NCBI RefSeq assembly: GCF_000717055.1
Contig: NZ_JNXI01000003.1
Location: forward strand, 496,001 to 560,000
Source of the DNA: Streptomyces iakyrus
Lineage (GTDB): Bacteria; Actinomycetota; Actinomycetes; Streptomycetales; Streptomycetaceae
Length of the DNA stretch: 64,000 bases
Direction: 5' to 3'
Below the pieces are notes generated by a model. It was given only the letters and a program-made list of their open reading frames with translations, made no database searches and was not told the origin of the DNA. A program made the position numbers and the translations under genes. Below are positions 35,205-43,743 of this stretch, piece by piece (position 1 is the stretch's first letter; each line of letters opens with the position of its first letter).

Positions 35205-38200
35205 CAGCCTGCCCCCTGCCCGAGCGACTTCTGGACGCTGCCGCCCCGGTTCGCGATCTCCTTACGCAGCGGGTCGAAGATCTGCTGCGCCACCACCCTG
35301 CCGTCGAGCGTGATCGTCTGGTGCACGACGATCGGCTGCCCCGCGGCCGGCGTCGGCGTGTAGCGTGCGCCCCCGCCGCGCTGGGGGGTGTTGAGCATGG
35401 ACGTCCAGGCGCCCTGCTGCATCATGCGGCGGGTGTCCGGCCCGGAGTACACGCGGCTGCCGAACGGCAGGCGGACGAGCTCGGGCTCGTGCTCGCCGAC
35501 CATCGTCCACCCGGAGCGCAGACCACCCGTCGCGGCGCCGACGATGCCGCCGCTGGCCTTCTTCCCGAAGGCCTTCTCGATCTGCTTCTCCATGGCCTTC
35601 GCGAGCTTGTCCATCGACCGGGCCAGCTTCTCCTGCGAGTCGGTCAGCTTCTTCACCTGCAGCTGCTGCGCCTTGATCGCCGCCCCGAACACCGCATCCG
35701 CTGTGGTCTTCCCCGCCGAACCAGCCGACTTGTTGATCTGCCCCTGCAGCGAGTTCATCGACTTGATCTCCGACGACGACGCCTGCAGCAGCGCCCCCGC
35801 CGTCTCCAAGCCTCCGCCCTCGATGCCGGCCTCGGCGATCTGCTGCAGCAGCGACGACGACAGGCCCTTCTTCTTCAGGTCGGCGAGGGCCTTGTCGAAG
35901 CTGGTGGCCTTGTCGCGGGAGGCGGTGAGGCCGCCCATGACCGAGGCGACCGTGACGGGGCCGTCGCCCTGCCGGCGGGTGATGTTCGCCGACGACAGCA
36001 CTCCAGACTTCACTGAGTCCGACAGGGACGCGGCGGCCTGCTTCAGGCTGTCGAGCTTGTCCTTAGCCTTCTCCAGCGAGGCGGACACCTTGCCGAGTTG
36101 CTTCTCCCAGCTGAGGAGCTTCTTCCCGGTGGAGTCGAGGGCGCGGAGCAGCGAGCGTTCCTGCCCGCCGTGGGTGGCCTTCATGATGATGCCGCGCCAC
36201 TGGTTGAGGCTGTTGATCAGCGAGGACAGGGAGTCGGGCTTGGCCAGCGCCGACCGGAACTCGCTGCGCTGGTAGCCGCCCATGACGCCGAAGTGGGAGA
36301 TTGTGAGGTCGCCGCGGGCGTCCTTCCGGGCCGCCGCTTCGGCCTTGGTGACGCCGCCCCGAGCGAGCCTCAGCGTCCCGCGGTTCAGCGCGTCCAGCAG
36401 CGGCAGCCCGTACTTCTTCACCGCCGACGACTGGACGACATACTCGGTGTCCGACACCGCGGCCGTCGCGCCGGACGCGAAGGTGGCGAGGATGCTGTCG
36501 CTGCGGGGGCCACCCGGGCCCTCGACAAGGCCGCCGTTGGGGAAGTGCTGGAGGGCGCCGCCGTCGGCGTAGCCCCGCACGGGCCCGCCAAACGCGCGGA
36601 AGCGGGGCTGGTTGCTCGACTCCACCCGGCGCTGAACGACGTTGATGTAGGCGGTGCCGACGACGCTGCCGCTGATCGCGCGCACAGCCGCGTCGAAGAT
36701 GCTCCGGTTGGCCCCGACCGGCACCTTCTTGCCAGGGAAGCGAGTGCCGTTGACCCGTGAGGCGGTGCCGAAGAAGGCCCGGGCGTCGGCCGTGATGTTG
36801 GCCTCGGCCTTCTTCCTGTCGAACGCGTCCAACTTGCCGCGCGCATCCCGCAACGCGGCCTCCGCCTGCGACTTGTCGGCGGACAGCTTCGCCTTCCGCT
36901 CCGCGGTGAGGCTCTTGTCGTTCAGCTTCTCCTTGATGCTGTTGAGATTCGCTTCCGCCTGCTTCACATCGAGCGTGAGCTTCGCCCTGCTGAGCTTGTC
37001 GTTGGCGGTAGCGGCGAACTCGCCGATCTTGCCGTTGACCCCGTCCAGGGTTTCCTTCGCCCCGGTAGCCCACTCGTCGAACCGCTCGTTCGACGCCTTC
37101 AGCGCCTCGCCGATACCCGGGATGTTCCCGAACGCCATCGCGAGACCGGACACCACCAGGTCCGCGGAGTCGATCGCCGTCTTCGCCATCAGGGTGAAGC
37201 CCGCGCTCAACAACGGCAGCCACTGGATGCCGGTGTTCACCATGTCGATGATCGTCTGCGCGACCGTGACGAACGCGCCCCGGATCTGGGTCTCGTTCTC
37301 CTTCACCCAGTTCGACAGGCCCCGGAACCCCTCGCCCAGGGTGGACACGTCGACACCCGAGACTGCGAGCAGCGACTCGACCAGCGCCCCGCCCAGGACG
37401 CTCGCCAGGTCCGTCGCGACCGAGAAGCCGATCCTGCCGACCTCGTTGAACGACCTGAACATGTCAGCGAGGATGTGCATGGTGGGCTCGATGCCCTCCA
37501 GCGCGCCCTCGAAGATGGACGCGAAGCCCTCAAGGGCCAGGCCCGCCCCGCGGAAGGCCTCGCCGAGCAGCGGGCCGAAGGTCTCAGCGAAGGCGCCCGA
37601 GATCTTCCCCAGCGACGGCAGGAGCGAGTCGTTCAGGAACGACGCGAACCCGCCGAGCATCTCCGACGCGCCGCCGATCCCCTGCTCCAAGCCCTCGAAC
37701 ATCCCCGGCAAACCGGTATCCAGGAACCCGCCCAAGAGGCTGTCCCACGCGTCGAGCGCGGGCTGAGACTTAGCACCGAAGTCGAGGAACGCCTGGGTGA
37801 AGGTGCCGACCGAGCCGGCGAACTCCTCGACCCACTTCGAGCCCATCTCGGCGTTCTTCGCCAGCGCACCCTTGAACGCAGGGCTGTCGGCGAAGCGGGC
37901 GGCCTTCTCCGTGATCCGCCCGAAGGTGTCCGCCCCCGTTTCGATGACCGGCGTGAGGTCGGCCATCGCCCCCTTCAGGGACTTGACGGCCTTCTCCGTG
38001 TGCGGGGCGACCGCCTTCTCGGCGACCTTCTTCCAGTCCTCGAACGGTTTCTTGAGCTCCTTCGCCTTCTTCTTCAGATCGTCCATCGCCAACGCGGCGC
38101 CACCACCCACCACGGCGAGACCAGTCAGCATCGGAGCGAGCGCCCCGATCGTCGGCAGCAGCGTCGTACCCAGCACCGCCGCCGCGCCGATCGCCTGCCC

Positions 38201-38404
38201 TTTCAAGCCCGCACCGCCACCAAGCGAAGAGCCGGCGTTCGAGGCCGCGCTGGCGACGTCGTCGAGCTGGCCGCCGACGATGCGCAGCGAGCCGCCCATC
38301 TGGCTCGCCTGCCGCTGCAACTGGTTGAGGTTGCGGTTGACCGAGTTGAAGCCCGGTCCGGTGAGGTCCCGGACGTGCACGGTGATTGTGACGTCATCCG
38401 CCAT
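35204..38404 (-). CDS. Tape measure protein
   Basis: A 1066-residue protein, mostly alpha-helical, with alternating hydrophobic stretches (GAALAMDDLKKKAKELKKP, SEMLGGFASFLNDSLLPSLGKI) and coiled-coil regions (RAKLTLDVKQAEANLNSIKEK, 440-510 and 790-830). The N-terminus begins with DVTITVHVRDLTGPGFNSVNRNLN. It sets tail length; 1066 residues at about 0.15 nm each predict a tail of roughly 160 nm. It follows the frameshifting chaperone genes, the standard siphovirus order. Confidence 0.93.
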   Translation of the reverse strand: MADDVTITVHVRDLTGPGFNSVNRNLNQLQRQASQMGGSLRIVGGQLDDVASAASNAGSSLGGGAGLKGQAIGAAAVLGTTLLPTIGALAPMLTGLAVVGGGAALAMDDLKKKAKELKKPFEDWKKVAEKAVAPHTEKAVKSLKGAMADLTPVIETGADTFGRITEKAARFADSPAFKGALAKNAEMGSKWVEEFAGSVGTFTQAFLDFGAKSQPALDAWDSLLGGFLDTGLPGMFEGLEQGIGGASEMLGGFASFLNDSLLPSLGKISGAFAETFGPLLGEAFRGAGLALEGFASIFEGALEGIEPTMHILADMFRSFNEVGRIGFSVATDLASVLGGALVESLLAVSGVDVSTLGEGFRGLSNWVKENETQIRGAFVTVAQTIIDMVNTGIQWLPLLSAGFTLMAKTAIDSADLVVSGLAMAFGNIPGIGEALKASNERFDEWATGAKETLDGVNGKIGEFAATANDKLSRAKLTLDVKQAEANLNSIKEKLNDKSLTAERKAKLSADKSQAEAALRDARGKLDAFDRKKAEANITADARAFFGTASRVNGTRFPGKKVPVGANRSIFDAAVRAISGSVVGTAYINVVQRRVESSNQPRFRAFGGPVRGYADGGALQHFPNGGLVEGPGGPRSDSILATFASGATAAVSDTEYVVQSSAVKKYGLPLLDALNRGTLRLARGGVTKAEAAARKDARGDLTISHFGVMGGYQRSEFRSALAKPDSLSSLINSLNQWRGIIMKATHGGQERSLLRALDSTGKKLLSWEKQLGKVSASLEKAKDKLDSLKQAAASLSDSVKSGVLSSANITRRQGDGPVTVASVMGGLTASRDKATSFDKALADLKKKGLSSSLLQQIAEAGIEGGGLETAGALLQASSSEIKSMNSLQGQINKSAGSAGKTTADAVFGAAIKAQQLQVKKLTDSQEKLARSMDKLAKAMEKQIEKAFGKKASGGIVGAATGGLRSGWTMVGEHEPELVRLPFGSRVYSGPDTRRMMQQGAWTSMLNTPQRGGGARYTPTPAAGQPIVVHQTITLDGRVVAQQIFDPLRKEIANRGGSVQKSLGQGAG

Positions 38405-38926
38405 CGGGGCCTCCTTCAGGGGTGTCAGGCGTGCCGAGCTGCTCGATAGTGATCAGGCGGAGCAGCTCGGCTGGCTCGTCGAGCAACTGGCTGGGCAGGC
38501 AGTGGAAGCGGTCGCAGAGCTGGAGGATCAGGCGGGCACGGCGGAGCTCTCCAGGCTCGGTGACCTTGGCTCCATCGGAATCGACACCGCCGGGGATGGC
38601 TCGCCAGAGGGCGAGCTCTGCGGCAAAGGGTCGGGGACCCCGCTGTTCACCTGCCGCAGCGCGTTGAGAATGGCCAGCACCATGCCGCCGTCCTGCGTGC
38701 ACACGCCCTCGAACGAGGTCGGCACCGGGGCGCCGGTCTCGTCCTCGACGTTCCATGAGACGAGGCGCTGTACGAGCGCCTTGACGACCTGGTCGGGGGT
38801 GAACTCCATCTCGTTGAGTTCGAGTTCCTCGCCGACGGTCAGGCCGCGCACGCTGGCCTCAAGGCCCTCGTACTCGGTGCCGGTGAAGTCCAGCGCGTAT
38901 ACCCGGCGCTTCGGTCGGTATCCCAC
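38394..38926 (-). CDS. Tail assembly chaperone fusion (-1 frameshift product)
   Basis: Joining 38926-38624 with 38624-38394 gives a 177-residue protein in which the first 101 residues come from the upstream chaperone frame and the last 76 from the -1 frame. The -1 part (WRAIPGGVDSDG, LILQLCDRFHCLPSQLLDEPAELLRLITIEQLG) has no start codon of its own that is credible. The shift would occur at the slippery heptamer CCCTTTG (38630-38624), read as C CCT TTG in the zero frame. In lambda-like tails the G and GT proteins bind the tape measure during assembly; this pair should do the same. Confidence 0.85.
38528..38926 (-). CDS. Tail assembly chaperone, short form
   Basis: A 132-residue protein made without frameshifting. 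The body (RRVYALDFTGTEYEGLEASVRGLTVGEELELNEMEF ... VNVEDETGAPVPTSFEGV) resembles gpG-type actinophage chaperones; the tail after the slip site is Pro/Ser-rich (SSPSGEPSPAVSIPMEPRS). The short form is normally made in excess of the fusion. It lies between the tail-tube protein and the tape measure. Confidence 0.85.
   Translation of the reverse strand: MGYRPKRRVYALDFTGTEYEGLEASVRGLTVGEELELNEMEFTPDQVVKALVQRLVSWNVEDETGAPVPTSFEGVCTQDGGMVLAILNALRQVNSGVPDPLPQSSPSGEPSPAVSIPMEPRSPSLESSAVPA
38624..38630 (-). other. Programmed -1 frameshift slippery site CCCTTTG
   Basis: Minus-strand CCCTTTG fits the X XXY YYZ rule in the frame of the short chaperone (C CCT TTG). Slipping back one base places the ribosome in the open -1 frame, which has good coding bias to 38394. 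Confidence 0.85.
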
Positions 38927-38938
38927 GTGTGACTCCCG

Positions 38939-39346
38939 TCAGGCCCAGGTCGGCACGACGCCGTTGGCGAGGACGCCAGGCACCGAGAAGGTGAGCTCGC
39001 CGCTGTCGGCGCGGGTGAGGGGGTAGTCGGTGTAGAGACACTCGTTGGCGAGGGTCTGCCCCGACACCGTGAGCGTGGTGGTGCGCGCCACCGAGGTGCT
39101 GGGGACGGTCTTGAACACGTCGTGGGACATGTTCGCGGCGTCGTTGAACACGCCGTTCAGCGTGACACTGAAGTCGGCGAGCAGCAGGATCCGCTCGTAC
39201 GCCGACTTGTCGATGCCCGTCGCGTCCTGCACGCCGCGCGGGGTGGCGAACTGGAGGTTCGTGATGTCGTTGACGATCGCCCTGGGCGTGCCGCCTGCAT
39301 CGTCGACCGAGCACACGCTCCACCCGAGGCCGGATTCCTTCGCCAT
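38939..39346 (-). CDS. Tail tube-like protein, short paralogue
   Basis: A 135-residue beta-rich protein beginning MAKESGLGWSV and containing TGIDKSAYERI, DFSVTLNGVFNDAANMSHDVFKT and a C-terminal GELTFSVPGVLANGVV. These match the longer tail protein at 39789-40541 (MAKQSGLG, TGINKSAHER). It precedes the tail chaperones, the usual position of the major tail protein. It might be the major tube subunit, with the longer one a variant with an extra domain. Confidence 0.82.
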   Translation of the reverse strand: MAKESGLGWSVCSVDDAGGTPRAIVNDITNLQFATPRGVQDATGIDKSAYERILLLADFSVTLNGVFNDAANMSHDVFKTVPSTSVARTTTLTVSGQTLANECLYTDYPLTRADSGELTFSVPGVLANGVVPTWA

Positions 39347-39351
39347 GGGTC

Positions 39352-39789
39352 CTATCCCTTCTTCTGCTGGTCGACGAGCCGAAGCTGGTTCTCGCCGAAG
39401 TCCTCGACCCAGTCCTGCGGACGGGTGTGCTGCCGCTTACGGCCGGTCGGGTTGCCGCGCCAGTCCCCGTCACGGACGAGGTACAGCTCCGGGACGGTCT
39501 TGTGGTCGGCGAAGCACCGCTGACCGGACTCGAACCGGAACACCGTGAGCCCCGCGTCGGTCGTCATCTCGCGGAAGGTGCGCCGTGACTCGCCGCGGAT
39601 GTATGCGGCCTGTGTGCGGCCGAGTTCCGTCCGCTCGTCGATGACGGAGTCCCAGCCGTGCCGCCACGCCTCACAGCCGACCTGCTCGCACACGGCGCGC
39701 ACGGTCGTGTCCCGCTTCCGGGTGATCTGGAATGTCTGGTACGCCTGCACCGGCAGGTTCGGCATGATCCGGTTCACGGGACGCTGCAT
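39352..39789 (-). CDS. Conserved protein between tail tube genes
   Basis: A 145-residue protein with a single Cys pair (VCEQVGCEAWRHGW) and a second Cys (GQRCFADHKT), plus a basic C-terminal region. The pattern (FQITRKRDTTVRAVCEQ, FRFESGQRCFADH) recurs in Streptomyces phages at this position, but no function is known to me. The start ATG overlaps the preceding stop (TGATG). A longer frame upstream overlaps the tail gene and is rejected. Confidence 0.75.
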   Translation of the reverse strand: MQRPVNRIMPNLPVQAYQTFQITRKRDTTVRAVCEQVGCEAWRHGWDSVIDERTELGRTQAAYIRGESRRTFREMTTDAGLTVFRFESGQRCFADHKTVPELYLVRDGDWRGNPTGRKRQHTRPQDWVEDFGENQLRLVDQQKKG

Positions 39790-40541
39790 CAGTACGTCAC
39801 CTCCACGTCGTTGCGGATCACCGACACGGCGAACACGGCTTCCGTGAAGGTTCCGGTGGTGACCACCCGCAGGTAGCGCTCCACCGTCTGGTCCCGGGCC
39901 GTCTCGATCCGCTGCGCTGTGACGCCCGTGGCCGCCGCAAAGCCGCCTCCGGTCACGTCCGCCCATGCGTCGCCAGCGCCGTTGTCGCTGGACTCCTGGA
40001 GCTTCACCGTCACGCTCGTCCCGGTGAACGCGAACACATGCAGGTACGCCTGCAAGCCGAAGTCCGTCGACCCGGTACCGAAGTCCACCGAGCTGCCGTT
40101 CGTGCCCGTGGTGTCCGTCCGCAGGCCCGCGGTCAGCGACCGGCCCCACTCCAGCGTGTAGGTGTTGGACTGCGCCTCCACCGAGAACGTGAACTGGCCG
40201 TCGTCACCGCGCTGGCCGTCGTACCCGATCTGCTTCGCCACGATGTTCGCCGACGCCCCGCCCAGCGTCGTGCCACGGAAGTACGAGGCGATCACGTCCG
40301 TGCGCGGCAGCACGCTCAGGACCGCGTGCGCCGCGTCAGCTTCCTCGCCGGGGTTGAAGTACGTGGTCGTCTGAAGCCGGCCGTCGAGCTTGCCGCCCTT
40401 GCGTTCGTGGGCGGACTTGTTGATGCCGGTGAACTCCAGGGCGGCGGGGCCGCCGCCGATGTTGCCGACGGCTTGGATGTCGCCGGAGAGGTCGTAGCCG
40501 GAGATGAACAGGGCATCTCCGAGCCCGGACTGCTTGGCCAC
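39789..40541 (-). CDS. Tail tube-like protein, long paralogue
   Basis: A 250-residue beta-rich protein. Its first 130 residues (MAKQSGLGDALFISGYDLSG, TGINKSAHER, YFNPGEEADAAHAVLSVLPR, DGQFTFSVEAQS) fit an actinophage major tail protein. The second half (FGLQAYLHVFAFTGTSVTVKLQESSDNGAG ... VERYLRVVTTG) looks like an added surface domain. It shares its opening motif with the 135-residue protein downstream. GTG 40541 overlaps the preceding TAG. Confidence 0.85.
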   Translation of the reverse strand: MAKQSGLGDALFISGYDLSGDIQAVGNIGGGPAALEFTGINKSAHERKGGKLDGRLQTTTYFNPGEEADAAHAVLSVLPRTDVIASYFRGTTLGGASANIVAKQIGYDGQRGDDGQFTFSVEAQSNTYTLEWGRSLTAGLRTDTTGTNGSSVDFGTGSTDFGLQAYLHVFAFTGTSVTVKLQESSDNGAGDAWADVTGGGFAAATGVTAQRIETARDQTVERYLRVVTTGTFTEAVFAVSVIRNDVEVTY

Positions 40542-40999
40542 TACGCCTCCTGGTTCCAGAGATCAGAGCAGATGAGTGGGAGGGTGATCGTGAACACCCG
40601 GTATTCGGCGCCGCCCTCGGCGAGGTAGCCGGCCCGGGCCGACAGGGGCTCGCCGTAGGCGCCGAGGAGGTCGACGTGGCGGACGAGGCCGCCGAGTTCG
40701 AAGTCGCCGCTGTAGGCGGCCATGAGCCAGTCCAGGGCGGTCATGAGGTCGGGGTCGATCGCGTCGGCGGGCTGCTGCTGGAGCGACGAGTACAGGCGCA
40801 CGAACAGGGCCAGTCGGGACGAGGTGGAGTTCAGGCCCGAGCCGCCGCGCGCCGGGCCGATCTGCTCTACCCACACGGCGGCCGTGATGCCGCTGGTGGG
40901 TGGGGACTTGGGCTCGTGGCCGTTGACGTCGGCGAAGTAGCCGGACGCCAGGGCGTGGGACTCTACCGCCCCGAGGATGGTGCGGATGTCGAGGGCCAT
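40541..40999 (-). CDS. Tail terminator or head-tail joining protein
   Basis: A 152-residue protein (VESHALASGYFADVNGHEPKSPP, AVWVEQIGPARGGSGLNSTSSRLALFVRLYSS) with a pattern common to tail terminators of actinophages that sit before the tail-tube gene. It would cap the tail and join it to the head. It starts one codon after the HNH gene stop (TAGATG). Confidence 0.78.
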   Translation of the reverse strand: MALDIRTILGAVESHALASGYFADVNGHEPKSPPTSGITAAVWVEQIGPARGGSGLNSTSSRLALFVRLYSSLQQQPADAIDPDLMTALDWLMAAYSGDFELGGLVRHVDLLGAYGEPLSARAGYLAEGGAEYRVFTITLPLICSDLWNQEA

Positions 41000-41575
41000 C
41001 TACCGCTCCCCTCTGCGAATGCGGCCGATGGTCGAAGAGCCGACTCCGAGCAGTTCGGCGAGTTGGCGCAGTGTCATCTGCGGGTTCGCGTGCACCTGGG
41101 CGATCAACTCGGGGGTCACCTTGGAGTCGCGCCGGTTGTTTCGCTGCTGCACGGCGGTACTCCAGCGGCAGTTGCTCGGCTCGTACGGCCCCTCGTTGTC
41201 GATCCGGTCTATCGACTTGCCGCGCGGCTTCTCACCCATGTCGGCAAGGAAGTTCTCGAACTTCCGCCACCGCTCGCAGACGGTGATCCCCCGGCCGCCG
41301 TAGAGGTGCCAGTCAGCGTTCAGCGGGTTCGTGCAGCGCTGGATCATCGCAGCCCAGATGTAGTACGTGGCCGTTCCTGCGCGCCCCTCCGGCCGCCGCC
41401 GAGCGTGACCATGCTTGGTCCGGTCGCGTGACATGCGGTCGCGCGCTTCATCGGAGATGGCTCGCGGGATCGCCCGCATGGCGGCGGAGCGGTTCCTCTC
41501 GGCCACGTCCGGGCGCTTCTTCCCGCGCTTCGCTTCAGAGATCTTCCGGCGGCGCTCCAGTTCCTTCGCACTCAC
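41000..41575 (-). CDS. HNH endonuclease with NUMOD3-like segment
   Basis: A 191-residue protein. An N-terminal [16 protein letters not shown] segment resembles the NUMOD3 DNA-binding module of homing nucleases. The HNH region ([61 protein letters not shown]) is the form seen in phage HNH enzymes, and the C-terminus has a helix-turn-helix ([21 protein letters not shown]). It lies between two head-tail joining genes, typical of a free-standing homing endonuclease that invaded a structural operon. GTG 41575 overlaps the gp10-like stop; the longer upstream frame is rejected. Confidence 0.88.
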   Translation of the reverse strand: MSAKELERRRKISEAKRGKKRPDVAERNRSAAMRAIPRAISDEARDRMSRDRTKHGHARRRPEGRAGTATYYIWAAMIQRCTNPLNADWHLYGGRGITVCERWRKFENFLADMGEKPRGKSIDRIDNEGPYEPSNCRWSTAVQQRNNRRDSKVTPELIAQVHANPQMTLRQLAELLGVGSSTIGRIRRGER

Positions 41576-41973
41576 AGGAGCCCCCTCGACCGGTACCGGG
41601 CGAGCAGTTCCCTCGCGATCTGCGGAGCCTTGCGGTCCAGCAGCGGCTTCGTCCGGCGGAACGTCGCGTACCCCGGGAACCTCGTTACCGGACTGTTCCT
41701 GCTTCCAACTCCTTCTAGCCATGGGCCATACACTATCCGCTGGTCGTGGACCATGTACCGGCCGCCCGACGTGCGGTCCACAGAGATTTTCGACTGGTAG
41801 TAGCCCGTCGGGTGCCGCAGCACCTGCCGCAGCCGCTGGTGCACCAGCCGCTCGCCCTCACGCGCCACCTGGTACTCGACGTCGTCGGCGTAGTCGTGCA
41901 GCGCGCGGCCGGCCCTGCCGGATGCCCAGGGGCCGGAGGCGTGGGAGTTGACGCGCACGTCGAAGCCAGGCAT
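41572..41973 (-). CDS. HK97 gp10-like head-tail joining protein
   Basis: A 133-residue protein ([44 protein letters not shown]) with the pattern of small head-tail connector or tail-completion proteins encoded after the adaptor gene. It overlaps the HNH gene by 4 bp (GTGA) and follows the adaptor by 3 bp. Confidence 0.75.
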   Translation of the reverse strand: MPGFDVRVNSHASGPWASGRAGRALHDYADDVEYQVAREGERLVHQRLRQVLRHPTGYYQSKISVDRTSGGRYMVHDQRIVYGPWLEGVGSRNSPVTRFPGYATFRRTKPLLDRKAPQIARELLARYRSRGLL

Positions 41974-41976
41974 CGC

Positions 41977-43035
41977 TCACACCCCCCGATGGCGGGCCTT
42001 GCGGCCGTGAGCGTTGTAGACCTGCTCCCGGAGGGCGGGGAGGTCGCGGGCGGTGAGGGCCTGGTCGTTGCTGCGGTTCTCGCCGGTGCGGCGGGTACGG
42101 GCGTATCCGGCCTGCTCGTTCGTGAGTCGGTTCTCGGCCTCAGCGATGGTGAGGTCCCGAACCAGGCCGGGCGGGTCCCACCGCACCACCGCTGCGGCGT
42201 CGGCGTGCGTCGCGGCCGTCGTGCCCAAGGCGCCCCGGGCCACGGTCAGGGCCCGCGGCGCGTAGATGTCGACGCCGGCCGTGTGCGCGGCCAGGACGGT
42301 GCCGTCCCAGGCGCGTTCGACGGTCAGGGTGTTCCCGGCGATGTCGACGATGAGCATGCGCTCGGAGTCGATGAGGATGGTCTCGTCGACGGCGAAGGTG
42401 GTGCCGTCGGCGACGGTGACGGTGACGCTGTTCTTCTGTGCGGCGAGGTCGGCGCCGAGGTTCTGGCCGGTGGCGGTCATGGTGCGGTTGGTGACGAGCA
42501 TTCGCTCGGTGCCGATGCGCAGCACGGAGCCGACGCCGAGTTCGGCCGAGGCCGCGCCGTTCACGGTGACGGTGGTGGCGGTCGTCGAGGCGACGGCGGC
42601 GGCGAGGGCGCCGACGGTGGTCTCGTCGAGGCGGTAGCCGAACAGGCCAGTGATGGTGATGTCGGCCTGGTGGGTGTCCCCGCCGCCCCACGCCGCGCTG
42701 CTGCCGAGGTTCGTCTCGACGCGGTTGTACGGCGCGCCGGAAAGGGGGTACAGCACCACGTCCGCGGTGCTGATGGCCGTGCCGCCGGACGTGATGGAGG
42801 TGAGGGAGATGAGCTCCTGGTCGTCCAGCCACAGCCGCCACGACGGCCGGTACTGCGAGCCCGGCCAGTCGAAGCTGCGGGTCGTGAGCTCCGGGTAGAA
42901 GCGGCGGTGACACAGCGCGTCGATGTCGCGGCTGGCGGACTGCAACGCCCGGTCGATCTGCCGTGCGCTGCGCGCGGTCGGTTTCACGTCGAGGGCGCGC
43001 ATCACGTCCTCACGCGTCGCGTACGTCGGTTCCAT
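41977..43035 (-). CDS. Head-tail adaptor with inserted beta domain
   Basis: A 352-residue protein. The N-terminus (YATREDVMRALDVKPTARSARQIDRALQSASRDIDALCHRRFYP) is the helical adaptor (gp6-like) fold that docks under the portal. The middle (about 130-260) has a Thr/Val/Ala-rich beta insertion (TVTVNGAASAELGVGSVLRIGTERMLVTNRT), unlike the usual adaptor of about 100-180 residues, so it is large for its class. The C-terminus is basic. Confidence 0.78.
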   Translation of the reverse strand: MEPTYATREDVMRALDVKPTARSARQIDRALQSASRDIDALCHRRFYPELTTRSFDWPGSQYRPSWRLWLDDQELISLTSITSGGTAISTADVVLYPLSGAPYNRVETNLGSSAAWGGGDTHQADITITGLFGYRLDETTVGALAAAVASTTATTVTVNGAASAELGVGSVLRIGTERMLVTNRTMTATGQNLGADLAAQKNSVTVTVADGTTFAVDETILIDSERMLIVDIAGNTLTVERAWDGTVLAAHTAGVDIYAPRALTVARGALGTTAATHADAAAVVRWDPPGLVRDLTIAEAENRLTNEQAGYARTRRTGENRSNDQALTARDLPALREQVYNAHGRKARHRGV

Positions 43036-43072
43036 CTCTCGTCACCTCCTCTCAGGTCTCGTCGCGCGGTGG

Positions 43073-43333
43073 TCAGTCGGTGCGCTCGGGCCAGTGCCAC
43101 GTGCCGCCCGTTCGGGCACCCTCCGAGTGACGGCACACCTGGTTGAAGAACAGGCCCTCGGGGTTCAGGACCGCCAGAGAGACCGTCTCCGGCCCCGAGA
43201 AGTTGGCGAGGCTCCCCTCGCCCTCGCTCGGGTAGACGCGGGTGATGATCGCGGCCCGGCACTCGGAGGCGTACTCGCCGCCCGGGGTGCCGTAGCTGAC
43301 GTAGTGGACGACCCGGCCCACGCTGGGCTTCAT
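43073..43333 (-). CDS. Conserved phage structural-cluster protein
   Basis: An 86-residue protein (MKPSVGRVVHYVSYGTPGGEY, then a Cys-Arg-Ala-Ala-Ile-Ile-Thr segment) found widely in Streptomyces phages in this gene neighbourhood. The His and Cys residues are conserved but no function is known. Its ATG overlaps the stop of the preceding gene (TGATG). A longer upstream frame is rejected. Confidence 0.78.
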   Translation of the reverse strand: MKPSVGRVVHYVSYGTPGGEYASECRAAIITRVYPSEGEGSLANFSGPETVSLAVLNPEGLFFNQVCRHSEGARTGGTWHWPERTD

Positions 43334-43743
43334 CACGGCCTCCCATGGATGGAGAAGCTGACCCCGGTGAAGGACGGCGTGGTGCCCGTCAACTCCCACC
43401 GGATCCGGCCCAGGTTGGTCAGGGTGTAGCCGTTGCTGATCTGGCCGTAGGTGTAGCCCGACGACGTCAGCAGCGCCCCACCGATGCTCGTGGCCGACGA
43501 CGTCTGCACCCACGTGCCGCCAGTCGCATCGAGCACGTCGAAGAACACCGCGAGCGTCGGATCCGTACCGGTCGGCGCGTCCGCGACCGTGACGATCAGC
43601 AGACCGTTGCTGATGCGGGACACGTCGATCGCGCCCGTCCGGCCGGTGGTCGCGTTCACCGTCCCGGCGGTGACGGAGTTGGTGGAGCTGTTCAAGGTCA
43701 GACCGGTGGCCTTGAACAGCTCCGTGTTCCGGAAGGCGCTCAC
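43333..43743 (-). CDS. Capsid-region beta-rich protein
   Basis: A 136-residue beta-strand protein (TELFKATGLTLNSSTNSVTAG, DVSRISNGLLIVTVADAPTGTDPTLAVFFDV, SIGGALLTSSGYTYGQISNGYTL). It sits among decoration genes before the adaptor, which suggests a capsid or neck decoration protein. Its ATG overlaps the stop of the zinc-ribbon gene (ATGA). No catalytic motif. Confidence 0.72.
   Translation of the reverse strand: MSAFRNTELFKATGLTLNSSTNSVTAGTVNATTGRTGAIDVSRISNGLLIVTVADAPTGTDPTLAVFFDVLDATGGTWVQTSSATSIGGALLTSSGYTYGQISNGYTLTNLGRIRWELTGTTPSFTGVSFSIHGRP

Noticed and set aside
38394..38756. An independent gene for the second tail chaperone frame
   Set aside because: The upstream part is Arg/Gly-rich antisense-like and lacks a ribosome site; frameshifting from the first gene explains it better.
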